DNA of 64,000 nucleotides from Microlunatus speluncae (GCF_009299835.1 NZ_VKCZ01000002.1:124001-188000); one strand, 5' to 3'. Positions 17,259-25,407 are shown, counted from the stretch's first letter. Notes: a model not told the origin generated them from the sequence alone. Program-made: numbers and translations.

Positions 17259-17311
17259 GCCGAGACGGCATACTGTGAAACCGACCACTGAGGGATGAAG
17301 GGGAGCACCTA

Positions 17312-18589
17312 ATGGCCGAGTTTTCCGCCGCCGTTTATCAGAACGAATTCCTGCCCGACGGCGGCACCGACGTCAACGCGATCGTGACGGTGACCTGCTC
17401 CGGCGCGGGCCAGGCCGGTCGGAGCGGCGGTGCGGCCGGGGAGATCATCATCGTCGACACCTCCGGGTCGATGGGCACCACCAACATGAACGCGGCGAAG
17501 GTGGCCGCGGCCGCGGCGGTGGATCAGATCATCGACGGCACCTGGTTCGCCGTGGTCGCCGGCAACCATCAGGCGTACCTCGCCTATCCCCCGGTCCGGA
17601 CCGGCGCCGGCATGGTGCAGATGGATCCGGCGACCCGGTCGTCGGCCCATCAGGCGATCAACGACTTCACCGCCGAGGGCGGGACCGCGATGGGCACCTG
17701 GCTGACCCTGGCCGGCCGGCTGTTCGAGTCGGTGCCGGGGCTGGCCCAGAAGCACGCCATCCTGCTCACCGACGGGGAGAACCACAACGAGCTGCCGGAG
17801 CAGTTGACCGCCGCGATCCAGGGCGTCACCGGACGGTTCCAGTGCGACTGCCGCGGCGTCGGCATCGACTGGCAGGTGGCCGAGGTCCGGCGGATCGCGC
17901 AGGCGCTGCTCGGCACCGTCGACATCATCCCGCAGCCGGAGCAGATGGCCCAGGTGTTCGCCGACCTGATGCAGCAGGCGATGGGTCGCGGCGTGGCCGA
18001 CGCGCAGCTGCGGGTCTGGTCGCCGCAGGGCGCCCAGGTGACCTTCGTCCGGCAGGTGTCGCCGACGCTGGAGGACCTGACCCAGCGGCGGGCCGCGATC
18101 AATCCGCTGACCGGTGGCTATCCGACCGGGGCCTGGGGCGATGAGTCCCGCGACTACCACGTCGGCATCCGGCTCTCCGCCAAGGCGGTCGGCCAGGAGC
18201 AGTTGGCGGCCCGGGTCCAGCTGGCCCTCGGCGACGAGGTCGTGGCCCAGGGCCTGGTCAAGGCCAAGTGGTCCAGTGACGAGGCGTTGACCACTCGGAT
18301 CGATCCGGCCGTGGCCCACTACACCGGGCAGACCGAGCTGGCCGACGCGATCCAGAAGGGGCTCGAGGCGAAGGCGGCCGGGGACGACGCGACCGCGACG
18401 GCGAAGCTCGGCCGGGCCGTGCAACTCGCCGCGGAGACCGGCAACGACGAGGCCACCTCCCGGCTGCGCAAGGTGGTCGACATCGACAACATCGAGACCG
18501 GGACCGTACGGCTGAAGCGGTCGGTGGACAAGGCCGACGAGATGGCCCTGGACACCGCCTCGACCAAGACGACCAGGATCAAGGGCTGA
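17312..18589 (+). CDS. von Willebrand factor A domain protein
   Basis: Cytoplasmic protein of 425 residues with a VWA metal-dependent adhesion fold. The MIDAS motif DTSGSMG (D-x-S-x-S) lies at about residues 49-55, TAMGTW supplies the conserved Thr, and ILLTDGENH the third Asp. The second half is a beta-rich region (AQLRVWSPQGAQVTFVRQVSP) then a helical tail with repeated Ala/Asp/Thr (EAKAAGDDATATAKLGRAV). Such stand-alone VWA proteins are found beside Ter/Tel, FHA, PP2C and kinase genes in actinobacteria and are thought to mediate regulated complexes. AGGGGAG precedes ATG 17312. The FHA gene follows after four bases. Confidence 0.9.
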   Translation: MAEFSAAVYQNEFLPDGGTDVNAIVTVTCSGAGQAGRSGGAAGEIIIVDTSGSMGTTNMNAAKVAAAAAVDQIIDGTWFAVVAGNHQAYLAYPPVRTGAGMVQMDPATRSSAHQAINDFTAEGGTAMGTWLTLAGRLFESVPGLAQKHAILLTDGENHNELPEQLTAAIQGVTGRFQCDCRGVGIDWQVAEVRRIAQALLGTVDIIPQPEQMAQVFADLMQQAMGRGVADAQLRVWSPQGAQVTFVRQVSPTLEDLTQRRAAINPLTGGYPTGAWGDESRDYHVGIRLSAKAVGQEQLAARVQLALGDEVVAQGLVKAKWSSDEALTTRIDPAVAHYTGQTELADAIQKGLEAKAAGDDATATAKLGRAVQLAAETGNDEATSRLRKVVDIDNIETGTVRLKRSVDKADEMALDTASTKTTRIKG

Positions 18590-18593
18590 TTCG

Positions 18594-19412
18594 ATGACTG
18601 TCACCTGCCCCGACGGGCACGTCTCCACCGCCGACGACTACTGCGACGTCTGCGGCGCTCCGATCACCGGCACCGCCGCTCCGGCCGCGGCCCCGCCGGC
18701 GCCCGCGGGCGGTGCGAGCGCGTCGCCGGGTCCGGGTCAGTCGGTGGACCCGAGCGGGCCCGCGACGGAGGTGACCTGCCCGAACTGCTCGGTGCCCAAT
18801 CCGGCGGAGGCCCTGTTCTGCGAGGCCTGTGGCTACGACTTCACCACCGGCACGATGCCGCGCACGGTCGAGGCCGGCGATCCGGCGGACGCGGCCGGCG
18901 ACGGCGCGGCGGGCACGGCGGGCGGTAGCCAGCTCTTCGACTTCGACACCGCCACCGACCTCGGCGCGGTCTCGGCCACAGGTCCGGGAGCGGACGAAGC
19001 CCCGTTCGACTGGGTGGCCGAGGTCTGGATCGATCCCGACTGGTATGCCGCCCAGCAGTCCCCCGACCCGCTACCGTCCGCCGGCCCGCCGGAGATCGTG
19101 CCGCTGCGCGCCACCTCGATCCTGGTCGGCCGCACCTCGCGCAGCCGTAACATCCATCCCGACCTGGCCTGCGAGAGCGACACCGGCGTCAGTCGGCGCC
19201 AGGCCCAGCTCACCACCGACGGCGTGCGCTGGTGGGTCGAGGACCTCGACTCCAGCAACGGCACCTTCATCGGCTCGGCCAGCGGACCGCTGCCCGAGCA
19301 GCCGATCCCGGTCGGCCCCCGGCACGAACTCGACCTGGACGACCGGATCTACCTCGGCGCCTGGACCCGGATCGTGATCCGCGAGGCCACCGACGACGAA
19401 CGCACCCCCTAA
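18594..19412 (+). CDS. FHA-domain protein with two N-terminal zinc ribbons
   Basis: Phosphothreonine-reading protein of 272 residues. Residues ~4-24 (CPDGH...DDYCDVCGAPI) and ~61-84 (CPNCSVPNPAEALFCEACG) are zinc-ribbon-like, then a Gly/Ala-rich linker and an acidic region. The FHA domain occupies about 165-260 with ILVGRTSRSRNIHPDL, GVSRRQAQL, DLDSSNGTFIG and DRIYLGAWTRIVI, containing the phosphopeptide-binding R, S-R-x-Q and S-N-G-T residues. It may be the counterpart of the PknG substrates GarA/OdhI, but it is almost twice their length and the N-terminal TQET-type phosphorylation motif was not seen. Last gene of the operon. Confidence 0.9.
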   Translation: MTVTCPDGHVSTADDYCDVCGAPITGTAAPAAAPPAPAGGASASPGPGQSVDPSGPATEVTCPNCSVPNPAEALFCEACGYDFTTGTMPRTVEAGDPADAAGDGAAGTAGGSQLFDFDTATDLGAVSATGPGADEAPFDWVAEVWIDPDWYAAQQSPDPLPSAGPPEIVPLRATSILVGRTSRSRNIHPDLACESDTGVSRRQAQLTTDGVRWWVEDLDSSNGTFIGSASGPLPEQPIPVGPRHELDLDDRIYLGAWTRIVIREATDDERTP

Positions 19413-19420
19413 CAAACCCG

Positions 19421-19478
19421 CCGACCCGCCACTTGTGCACGCGATTTTGCGGCGTGTCGGAGCACAAGTGACGTCTCG
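19421..19478 (+). repeat. structured ~60-bp intergenic repeat, copy R1
   Basis: Starts nine bases after the FHA stop. CACTTGTGC (19430-19438) pairs perfectly with GCACAAGTG (19462-19470); CCGACCCGCC (19421-19430) can pair nine of ten with GGCGTGTCGG (19451-19460). The two pairings interleave, so they are alternative or form a pseudoknot. Ends with ACGTCTCG. Related copies lie at 31096, 57817 and, inverted, 58877. Confidence 0.75.
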
Positions 19479-20049
19479 ATCTTGAGGTTGAGACCGCGCG
19501 GCGATCTGCGCGGCCGAGTTGCTGCCGCGTCGTTGCGTCGTCGAGCGGAGACCCTCAGGCGCAGCGAGGACGGCTGGGTTCGGCGTCGGGGCAGTACGTC
19601 GTCGACTACCGACTCATCCACGCAGGATTGCCGGCCTCACTTCGTCAAACCACCACGCAACGCAACCGGCCGAGCCCGACGCACCCCGCGCTCGTACCCG
19701 CCCCCTTAGCGCCGAGAAAGTCTCCGAAGTCTCAACCCGGCGCGCGGGACCTAACTGGATCGATCGCCCAGCTCGCGGTGGTCGGCCGCCCAGCCGCGAC
19801 CAACGCCAACCTGCACCTTCGCAGGCTGAAAGGCCCCGCCGATCAGGATCGCGACGCGGCACCCGGCTTGATCATCCGCGAGGGTCGCGGCCACCCCCTG
19901 CGATCCGCTCGCCGAAGCGTGACCCGGCTCCTCCGCCGACGGCGAACAGTTGGCCGGACCGGCGCGGGAGTGTGGCACGGTTGACGGTACGGTGTCCCAC
20001 CGGGACACCTGATCACGAAGGGGACACTCCCCTGCTGGATGGAGGAAGC
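19479..20049. other. 571-bp stretch without a convincing gene
   Basis: Reading frames here overlap on several strands, are Arg/Pro-rich and lack start signals, as expected of random GC-rich DNA. The only structure seen is a perfect 8-bp stem GGTGTCCC-ACC-GGGACACC at 19991-20009, shortly before DUF3107, with GGGACAC repeated at about 20020; it could be an operator or 5' leader hairpin. A TTGACG at about 19981 could be a -35 element. Confidence 0.5.
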
Positions 20050-20274
20050 GTGGAGATCAAGGTCGGCATCAAGCACGTCACGCGCGAGATCGTGGTGGAC
20101 ACGTCCGCGTCGGCCGACGACGTCGCGCAGGCATTCAGCAAGGCATTGGAGAGCGAAGGCCTGCTCACGTTGACCGACACGCACGGTCGCAAGGTCCTGA
20201 TCCCGGCCGGCTCGGTCGGCTACCTCGATCTCGGCGAAGAGAACGCGCGGACCGTCGGCTTCGGCGGGATCTGA
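20050..20274 (+). CDS. DUF3107 small conserved actinobacterial protein
   Basis: A 74-residue cytoplasmic protein: MEIKVGIKHVTREIVVDTS, ADDVAQAFSKALESEGLLTLTD and KVLIPAGSVGYLDLGEEN. This matches DUF3107, which includes mycobacterial Rv3208A (TB9.4); its function is unknown. Start GTG 20050 follows GGAGGAAGC. In mycobacteria the gene sits between a TetR gene and a ferritin-like gene, all near moeZ and a DEAD-box helicase; here the same genes are present but separated by large inserts. Short length is normal for the family. Confidence 0.85.
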   Translation: MEIKVGIKHVTREIVVDTSASADDVAQAFSKALESEGLLTLTDTHGRKVLIPAGSVGYLDLGEENARTVGFGGI

Positions 20275-20305
20275 CCCACCGGGGCGAGTGCCCTTGATCG
20301 GGACG

Positions 20306-20325
20306 GTTTAACGCGGAGCTAACCG
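20306..20325 (+). promoter_or_regulatory. candidate response-regulator box upstream of receiver-only gene
   Basis: GTTTAACGCGGAGCTAACCG contains two TAAC half-sites about 11 bases apart, the spacing expected for OmpR-type head-to-tail dimers. It resembles CTAACCGCGGCCTAACC in the promoter region at 25329-25345, suggesting the same regulator binds both. Confidence 0.45.
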
Positions 20326-20400
20326 GACGGCTGCCACCCTGGATTCCCAGGCCGCGGCGCGCCATCGGCTCCGCGGCTGACCGAACCCGTGGGAGGGCCC

Positions 20401-20838
20401 ATGACCGCACCGCCGCCGACCAGAGCTTCGGTCGGCCGGCGCTGGCGGCTGCTGATCGTCGAGGACGAGGTCGAGCTCGCGACGACGCTCGCCGAAGGGC
20501 TGCGCGGGGACGGCTTCGCGGTCGACGTCAGGCACGACGGCGCGACCGCGATCACCTACCTGGCTCAGCACGACCTCGATCTGGTCGTGCTCGATCGTGA
20601 TCTTCCCGGCCTGCACGGCGACGCCGTCTGCCGCGCCCTGGCGGCCATCGATCATCCGGCCCGGGTGCTGATGCTCTCCGCCGCGGGCAGCTCCGCCGAT
20701 CGGGTCACCGGGTTCGAGGTGGGCGCCGACGACTATCTGACGAAGCCGTTCGAGTACGCCGAACTGGTGGCCCGGCTGCGTGCCCTCGGCCGGCTGCGGC
20801 ACGCCGCACCGCGACCGGATCGGCCGCGGCTCCGCTGA
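20401..20838 (+). CDS. receiver-only response regulator, likely truncated OmpR paralogue
   Basis: A 145-residue protein made almost entirely of a CheY-like receiver: LLIVEDEVELATTLAEGL, phospho-acceptor Asp in LVVLDRDLPG (about residue 65), RVLMLSAAG and the conserved Lys in DDYLTKPFEYAELVARLRAL. It is closely similar to the receiver of the full-length regulator at 25408-26067 (shared GFAVD, GDAVCRALAAID, ARVLML, GADDYL-KPF). After RLRALGRLRH it ends in an Arg/Pro tail with no DNA-binding domain; only 32 bases separate its stop from the convergent permease gene, so the output domain seems to have been lost cleanly. It could act as a phosphate sink for the neighbouring kinase. ATG 20401 has GGGAGG upstream. 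Confidence 0.8.
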   Translation: MTAPPPTRASVGRRWRLLIVEDEVELATTLAEGLRGDGFAVDVRHDGATAITYLAQHDLDLVVLDRDLPGLHGDAVCRALAAIDHPARVLMLSAAGSSADRVTGFEVGADDYLTKPFEYAELVARLRALGRLRHAAPRPDRPRLR

Positions 20839-20870
20839 GCCGGACCAACCCCGCAGCCGGCCCGGCCGGC

Positions 20871-22103
20871 CTACTCCGACTGACGCAGCGCCGACATCGG
20901 CTCCACCGCCGCGGCCTTGAGTGCCGGGTACGCCCCGGCGGCCAGCCCGATCAGCCCGCCCAGCACCGGCGCCACCACCAGCAGCGCCGGATGCAGCACG
21001 GGAGTCCACTGCTGGGCCAGCGAGACGACCAAGATCACCAGGATGGACACCGCCGTCCCGATCAGGCCGCCGACCCCGCCGAGCAGGCCGCTCTCGGCCA
21101 GGAACTGGGCCGCGATGTGCCGCCGCCGGGCCCCGAGGGCGCGCCGCAGCCCGATCTCGCCGGATCGTTCCATCACCGACAGCAGGGTGACGTTGGCGAT
21201 GCCGATGCCGCCGACCACCAGGGCCACGCAACCGAACAGCAGCAGCAAGGTGTTCAGGTCGGCCTGCACGTCGGCGCCGAGGTTGCCCGGGGGCGGCGGC
21301 GCGGTGACCCGGACCGAGGTCGGGTCGTTCGGCGAGGCCGCGATCGCGGCCTGCCCGGCCACCTGCTGGGCGGCACCGAGCACGGTCCGGATCTCGACCT
21401 GCTCCGGGGCCTCCAGGCCGTAGCGGTCGACGGCCGTCCCGTGCGGCATGATCACCGCGTCCAGCAGCTCGGGCCGGCTGCCGGCGTCGCCGACGATTCC
21501 GATCACGGTGAACGGATGATCACCGATGAAGATCACCGGGTTCTGGTCGACCCGGGTGATGCCGAGCCGTTCCGCCGCTCGGGCTCCGAGCACGACCACC
21601 GAGTCGGCCCGCCGATCATGACCGGCGTCGAAGTAGCGGCCGATCTTGATCGAGCCGCCGGCCGCCCGGAGCAGGTCGGCGCTGCTGGCGTACGCCTCGA
21701 GGTCGACCTGCTCGGATCCGGTCGGATCGTTCAGCAGGACGCCGCTGATGCTCTGATCTCCGATGTCGACCTCGCTGATCGTTCCGGCCGCGGTGACGCC
21801 GGCCAGCCGCGCCACCCGCTCGGCCACGTCATCGGCCAGCTTCGGCCCCGAGCCGTCGTCCAGGCCGAACCCCGCCTCGGCCGGCCGGACCACGACCCGG
21901 GTCGCGGCCGCGGCGTCGAACTTCTCCGCGATCTGCCCGCCCGCCGTCTGCCCCAGCCCGATCGTGGCCACCAGGGAACCGATCCCGATCACGGTGCCGA
22001 TCATGGTCAACAGCAGCCGGGCCGGCCGGGAGCCGATGCCGAGGACGGCCTCGTCCAGCAGATCGGGCCATCTGATCATGCTCGCTCTTCCGGTGGGTTT
22101 CAT
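20871..22103 (-). CDS. MacB-like ABC transporter permease
   Basis: Membrane protein of 410 residues of the FtsX/MacB permease class. One N-terminal helix (LLLTMIGTVIGIGSLVATIGL), a large extracytoplasmic MacB_PCD-type domain of ~230 residues, then three helices near the C-terminus (LLLLFGCVALVVGGIGIANVTLLSV, GGLIGTAVSILVILVV, ALLVVAPVLGGLIGLAAGAYPAL) with the typical MERSGEIGLRRALGARRRHI loop. ATG 22103 overlaps the ATPase stop by four bases. Last gene of the lipoprotein-MFP-ATPase-permease operon; MacB-type pumps export peptides, lipids or drugs mechanically from the outer leaflet. Confidence 0.9.
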   Translation of the reverse strand: MKPTGRASMIRWPDLLDEAVLGIGSRPARLLLTMIGTVIGIGSLVATIGLGQTAGGQIAEKFDAAAATRVVVRPAEAGFGLDDGSGPKLADDVAERVARLAGVTAAGTISEVDIGDQSISGVLLNDPTGSEQVDLEAYASSADLLRAAGGSIKIGRYFDAGHDRRADSVVVLGARAAERLGITRVDQNPVIFIGDHPFTVIGIVGDAGSRPELLDAVIMPHGTAVDRYGLEAPEQVEIRTVLGAAQQVAGQAAIAASPNDPTSVRVTAPPPPGNLGADVQADLNTLLLLFGCVALVVGGIGIANVTLLSVMERSGEIGLRRALGARRRHIAAQFLAESGLLGGVGGLIGTAVSILVILVVSLAQQWTPVLHPALLVVAPVLGGLIGLAAGAYPALKAAAVEPMSALRQSE

Positions 22104-22789
22104 GCCACTTCCTCCCGGACCGGCGCGAGCCGGCCATCGGTCATCCGGACCCGCCGGTCGGCCCGGCAGCTCACCTCGTCGTCGTGGGTGATCACGGCCA
22201 GGGTCAGGCCGCCGGCGTGTAGGTCGTCGAACAGCTCCAGCACCCCGGAGGCGTTGGCGCGATCCAGGTTGCCGGTCGGCTCGTCGGCCAGCAGCAGCGA
22301 CGGCCGGCCGGCCAGTGCCCGGGCGATCGCCACCCGCTGCCGCTCGCCGCCGGACAAGGTGCGCGGCGTGAACTCGCGCCGATGATCAAGTCCGACCCGG
22401 CTCAACGCCTCGAGCGCCCGTTCCCGGCGTTCCCGTCGCGGCACCGCCTGGTAGAGCATCGAGAGCATCACGTTGTCGATCACCGTCCGGCTCGGCAGCA
22501 GGTGGAACGACTGGAAGACGAACCCGATCCGGCTCCCCCGGACAGCCGAGCGGCGCCGTTCCGGCAGCGCCGACACGTCGTCCCCGTCCAGCCGGTACGT
22601 GCCCCCGCTCGGCTGATCGAGCAGTCCGAGCAGGTGCAGCAGCGTGGACTTGCCGGATCCGGACGGCCCGACGATCGACACGTATTCGCCGGCCCGGATG
22701 GTGAGGTCGACGCCCCGTACCGCCAGCACTTCCGGCGGCCCGGGGAACGACCGCGACAGCCCGATCAGCTCCACCACCGGCTCGCTCAT
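22100..22789 (-). CDS. MacB/LolD-like ABC transporter ATPase
   Basis: ATP-binding subunit of 229 residues, normal for the family. Walker A GPSGSGKST (about residue 42), Q-loop in FVFQSFHLLPSRTVIDNV, signature LSGGERQRVAIARAL, Walker B LLLADEPTGNLD and switch His in LAVITHDDE are all intact. ATG 22789 overlaps the stop of the membrane-fusion-like gene, and its own stop overlaps the permease start, so the complex is made stoichiometrically. Confidence 0.93.
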   Translation of the reverse strand: MSEPVVELIGLSRSFPGPPEVLAVRGVDLTIRAGEYVSIVGPSGSGKSTLLHLLGLLDQPSGGTYRLDGDDVSALPERRRSAVRGSRIGFVFQSFHLLPSRTVIDNVMLSMLYQAVPRRERRERALEALSRVGLDHRREFTPRTLSGGERQRVAIARALAGRPSLLLADEPTGNLDRANASGVLELFDDLHAGGLTLAVITHDDEVSCRADRRVRMTDGRLAPVREEVA

Positions 22790-24258
22790 CGGCCGACCAC
22801 CACCAGGCTGCCCTCGGCGAGGGTGTCCGCGCCCTCCGGCAGGTCCTTGCCGGCCGCGTCGACCGGATGCACCTCGGTCTGCCCGTCGGCGGTCAGCCCG
22901 GTCCGGACCGGCAGCATCCGGGTGCCGCCCTCCGGCGTCTGGACCTCGACCTGGGTCGCCCCGTCGGCGGTGGCGAACAGCGCCGCGGACGGCACCGACA
23001 GCACCGCGCCGTCGCTGTTGCCGACCGCGACGGTGACCTTCACATTGGCGCCGCGCAGCTCGGCCGCCTGGGCCGCGGTCACCTTGTTCGGCACCAGCGT
23101 GATCTTCTTGCCGTCGTCCTCGCCGTTTTCGATCTTGATCACCGTGGCCTTGAGCTCGGTGCCGTCGGGCAGTTCCAGGGTCGCCTTCATCCCCTTCTTC
23201 AGCAGCTCCGCCTCGGCCTCGGTGACCGTCGCGACCACCTCCGGCTCGGTGCCGGCCACCGTCATCACCGATCCGGAGACGGTGCCCCCGAGCTTGGCCG
23301 GCACCTCGTCGGCCCGCCGCGGCAAGCCGCGCAGCACCACGATCTCGTTCTGCGGCAGCGGGGTGGCCGCCTCGTCCCGGGCCTCGGCCAGTTCCTCCTC
23401 CGCTTCGTCCAGCTCCTGCTCGGCGGTCCGCACCGCACGGCGTTCGGCGCTGCCCTTGTAGCGATCCATCATCTCGTCGTACTGCGCCTCGGCCACGGCC
23501 AGCCGGTTCTTCGCGGCCCCGATCGCCGCCTTGTTCTGCGGCTTGGCCGCCTTGGCCTGCTTCAGTTCCGCCTCGGCCTGATCGACCTGTCCCTGCGCGG
23601 ACAGCCGCTCTGATTCCTTCGGCCCGGCCTTCACGTCGGCCAGGCTCTTCTTCGCCGCGGCCAGCTTCTCCTTCGCCGCCTTCAGCTTGTCCTCGGCCGC
23701 CTTCTCGGCACCGGCCCGGTCCTCGGCCGGCGCGGGCGGCTCGTACCCGAGATCTCGATACAGCTCCGCGACCGCGTCGCCGACGCCGGCGTCGTACACC
23801 CCGTCCGCGTCGCCCGAGTAGTAGCCGAGCCGGTCCAGGGCCTGCTGCAGCTGCTTCACGTCGGCACCCTTGCTGCCCGGCTGCAACGTGCGATAGCTCG
23901 GAGTCTTGCCGGTCAGCGCGATCACCGGCCGGCCCGACACCTCCAAGATCACCATCCCCTCCTTGATCGTCGTGCCGACCTTGGGCACCTTGCCGGTGAT
24001 CACGCCCGGTCCCCCGATGCCGGGCGTGAGCGTGATCTTGGTCGTGTCGTTGAAGCCGACGTCGCCGCGGGTGACCACGGTCGAGGTCAGCGGGCCGCGG
24101 CTGACCGGCACGGTGACCGGGCCGGCCGCGGGCGGTTTCAGCTCGGCCGCCCGGTCCGCCGGTGACTTGACGAACTGGGCGGCACCGAACCCGGCGCCGG
24201 CGGCCAGCAACGCGGTCAGCGCGACCGCGGCGACGAGTCGTCGGGCCGACACGCTCAC
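22786..24258 (-). CDS. HlyD-like periplasmic adaptor with peptidoglycan-binding-like domain
   Basis: Membrane-anchored adaptor of 490 residues for the downstream MacB-like pump. A signal anchor (LVAAVALTALLAAGAGFGAAQFV) is followed by a biotinyl-lipoyl-like segment, a PG_binding_1-like motif GSKGADVKQLQQALDRLGYYSGDADGVYD near residues 128-155, a long alanine/lysine/glutamate coiled coil (~180-300), and a beta-barrel C-terminal half. Peptidoglycan-binding adaptors of this type are common in Gram-positive MacB systems and may tie the pump to the wall. GTG 24258 overlaps the preceding lipoprotein stop (GTGA). Confidence 0.88.
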   Translation of the reverse strand: MSVSARRLVAAVALTALLAAGAGFGAAQFVKSPADRAAELKPPAAGPVTVPVSRGPLTSTVVTRGDVGFNDTTKITLTPGIGGPGVITGKVPKVGTTIKEGMVILEVSGRPVIALTGKTPSYRTLQPGSKGADVKQLQQALDRLGYYSGDADGVYDAGVGDAVAELYRDLGYEPPAPAEDRAGAEKAAEDKLKAAKEKLAAAKKSLADVKAGPKESERLSAQGQVDQAEAELKQAKAAKPQNKAAIGAAKNRLAVAEAQYDEMMDRYKGSAERRAVRTAEQELDEAEEELAEARDEAATPLPQNEIVVLRGLPRRADEVPAKLGGTVSGSVMTVAGTEPEVVATVTEAEAELLKKGMKATLELPDGTELKATVIKIENGEDDGKKITLVPNKVTAAQAAELRGANVKVTVAVGNSDGAVLSVPSAALFATADGATQVEVQTPEGGTRMLPVRTGLTADGQTEVHPVDAAGKDLPEGADTLAEGSLVVVGR

Positions 24259-25247
24259 CGTCCCTGGTTCAGCTGGTCGCGGAAGCGTTCCAGCTGGGCC
24301 TTGTTCTCGTCGATGAACCGCTGCTCGAGCTCGGTCCGCACGTCGGTCGCGGTCTTGGTGTAGTCCTTGCGGCAGTCGGTGTCGGCCAGAGCCAGCTTGA
24401 TCTCATCGGCCCGCAACTTGGCCACCTTCTGCGGGTCCGGCGGATTGCGATCCGGGCCCGCCGGCTGTGCCTGCACCACCGACCCGCTGCCGCCGTCGGA
24501 GTCGTTCATGAACTTCCAGCCGTTCAGGTCGGCCCACTTCTTCTGGATCGAATCCTCCGGCTCCTTGATCTTGCTGAAGCCGCCGTGGCCCGCGCCGGCC
24601 AGACAACCGGCCCACTCGGTGATCAACGGCGCGACCCGCGGATCCGATTCGACCTGCTGGTCCAGCTTGGCCATCGCGTCGAACAGGTCCTTGAACTCCT
24701 CGAAGTCGACCGGCTTCGCGTCCGGGAAGACCTCCTGCTGCGCCTTGCCGTAGCAGCCGGCATCGCCGCCGCCGATCGGCACGCCGCCCCCGCCACCGCC
24801 CCGGGTCGTCGCCATCCCGCCGCCGTCGCCGTGCAATGCCTTGAAGTAGGCGTCCTGCTGCTTCTTGGTCATCTTCTTGATCCGGTCCCCGTTCGGATCC
24901 TCCTGCTGCGGCATCGGCTCTTCGTCGCGGGTGCTGATGCCGTAGCCGTACTTCTCCACCCAGCCGCGATCGGTCAGGTCGATCTTCGGCGGCTCGGGCC
25001 AGTCCATCGGCTGCTGCGGCGTGTATTCGAAGCCCTGCTCCTTCATGCAGCGGGCCACGGCTTCCTCGATCTTCTGCTGGTCCGCCTTCTGCTTCGCCTG
25101 GTCCACCGGCGGGTTCAGGTACGCGTCGAGCGGCCGGCCACCTGGGGTCGCGGCCGGATCCGGGCCGGCGATCGGGCCGGAACACCCGGCGATCACCACC
25201 AGCACGGACACGGCACCCACCAGCCGGGCCAGGTTGCGGCACTTCAT
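24255..25247 (-). CDS. lipoprotein at head of ABC export operon
   Basis: Exported protein of about 330 residues with a lipobox VVIAGCSG. The mature part has cysteines in VARCMKEQGFEY, GCYGKAQ, AGCLAG and TDCRKDY that may pair as disulfides, a Gly-rich stretch in the middle and a charged helical C-terminus. The pattern of CMKEQGF and W-x-x-C-L-x-x-A-G-H is familiar from actinobacterial lipoproteins encoded with MacB-like pumps, but no function is known. ATG 25247 was chosen because GAGGAGAT lies just upstream and the signal peptide then starts correctly; an ATG 13 codons earlier lacks these. First gene of the operon, divergent from the response regulator. Confidence 0.85.
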   Translation of the reverse strand: MKCRNLARLVGAVSVLVVIAGCSGPIAGPDPAATPGGRPLDAYLNPPVDQAKQKADQQKIEEAVARCMKEQGFEYTPQQPMDWPEPPKIDLTDRGWVEKYGYGISTRDEEPMPQQEDPNGDRIKKMTKKQQDAYFKALHGDGGGMATTRGGGGGGVPIGGGDAGCYGKAQQEVFPDAKPVDFEEFKDLFDAMAKLDQQVESDPRVAPLITEWAGCLAGAGHGGFSKIKEPEDSIQKKWADLNGWKFMNDSDGGSGSVVQAQPAGPDRNPPDPQKVAKLRADEIKLALADTDCRKDYTKTATDVRTELEQRFIDENKAQLERFRDQLNQGR

Positions 25248-25298
25248 CTCGATCTCCTCAATTTTCGGGGATGCTTGCTCCGTCATCAGGTCTATCGA

Positions 25299-25348
25299 GA
25301 TCGGGGTTAGCGGGCGGTTCGGCGCCGGCTAACCGCGGCCTAACCAGG
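25299..25348. promoter_or_regulatory. response-regulator binding sites between divergent operons
   Basis: CTAACCGCGGCCTAACC (25329-25345) carries two CTAACC half-sites 11 bases apart; GGTTAGCGGGCGGTT (25303-25317) is an inverted relative. A similar box lies before the receiver-only gene at 20306. Placement between the export operon and the regulator gene suggests the regulator controls both. Confidence 0.5.
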
Positions 25349-25407
25349 GCGATGGCATTCTGGACACGTTTCACCGAGGCCGACGGAACGCGAGGAGGGC
25401 GGCTCGA

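Noticed and set aside
19482..20274. 251-residue protein ending in DUF3107
   Set aside because: Only the last 74 codons match the family and have a good ribosome-binding site; the upstream part is intergenic.
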